Assembly: GCA_012837395.1 (NCBI GenBank)
Contig: DURF01000095.1
Coordinates: 1 to 16,695, forward strand
Direction of reading: 5' to 3'
Source of the DNA: Acholeplasma sp.
Lineage (GTDB): Bacteria; Bacillota_I; Bacilli_A; Acholeplasmatales; Acholeplasmataceae
DNA: 16,695 nucleotides
The position numbers and the translations under genes are program-made. Position 1 is the stretch's first letter. Each line of letters starts with the position of its first letter. Shown here in pieces: positions 16,599 through 16,695 of the stretch. The notes under the pieces were generated by a model, which was not told where the DNA came from, did not search any database, and saw only the letters and a list, made by a program, of their open reading frames with translations.

Positions 16599-16602
16599 AT
16601 AA
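16572..16602. repeat. 13-base inverted repeat at the break in rnfC
   Basis: TTATCTAGGAAAG (16572-16584) and CTTTTCTAGATAA (16590-16602) are inverted copies with one difference, around a five-base centre TTCGT. It begins exactly where RnfC similarity stops. There is no T run after it on either strand, so it is not an ordinary terminator. Candidates are an element end or a recombinase crossover site. Confidence 0.7.
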
Positions 16603-16695
16603 TAGTGATGTATCTACTTAAACAAACAGAAAAACCCCTCGTAAGAAGGTATAAACAATATTTACTTAACAACAAATTATTTAGAATTTAAAACA
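16603..16695. other. Non-coding stretch after the break in rnfC
   Basis: All six frames are short and stop-rich. The minus strand has a 15-codon tail (about 16618-16662) ending TAA that could be the last codons of a gene entering from outside, but it is too short and too interrupted upstream to claim. I recognise no known insertion-sequence end. Confidence 0.4.

Noticed and set aside
16572..16602. Hairpin in rnfC as an intrinsic terminator
   Set aside because: Neither strand has a T run after the stem, and it lies inside what should be coding sequence.
16603..16695. Start of a group II intron or a known insertion-sequence end
   Set aside because: No GUGYG-type intron start, no recognisable transposase tail and no target duplication could be shown in the 93 bases available.

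Overview
The window is very AT-rich bacterial chromosome with mostly housekeeping genes. Tryptophan is written TGG, and TGA is used as a real stop (pth ends in TGA directly before a terminator hairpin). It therefore uses the standard bacterial code, not the Mycoplasma/Spiroplasma code. The base composition, compact layout, FabT-like regulator, formate-lyase fermentation and Rnf-type gene suggest a low-GC Firmicutes/Tenericutes organism. An Acholeplasma- or Izemoplasma-like lineage is my best guess, by inference only.

Layout. Positions 1-912 hold the N-terminal 304 residues of tilS on the minus strand. It diverges from maf (1035-1586), and the two promoters share one sequence box. maf converges on hslO (minus, 1606-2475), and a long bidirectional terminator hairpin lies between them. 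hslO diverges from a degV gene (2634-3484) that carries a one-base frameshift just after its start. A FabT-like MarR regulator (3504-3944) follows. A 17-bp FabT-like operator overlaps the degV promoter, so this looks like a self-regulated fatty-acid-responsive operon. Next come prs, pth and mfd (4081-9123), the same order as in many Firmicutes, with terminators before prs and after pth.

The second half is fermentation and one-carbon metabolism. pflB and pflA (9233-12233, overlapping) make and activate pyruvate formate-lyase. They have a CcpA-type (cre-like) site upstream and a strong terminator downstream. A 250-base gap with no convincing gene leads to folD, ppa and a yebC-family gene (12521-14617), closed by a terminator. 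glyA (14752-15993) has its own promoter and a palindromic cre-like operator, and is followed after 23 bases by rnfC (from 16017). PFL produces formate, and FolD and GlyA handle tetrahydrofolate-bound one-carbon units, so these genes are metabolically related although they are separate transcription units.

The rnfC reading frame loses its family resemblance near 16570, exactly where a 13-bp inverted repeat begins, and stops at 16598. The remaining ~95 bases are non-coding as far as I can see. This looks like a junction with a mobile or rearranged element, or an assembly end. I found no defence system, CRISPR array, tRNA, rRNA or complete insertion sequence. The points most worth a second look are the degV frameshift, the FabT-like operator with its operon, and the broken rnfC end.
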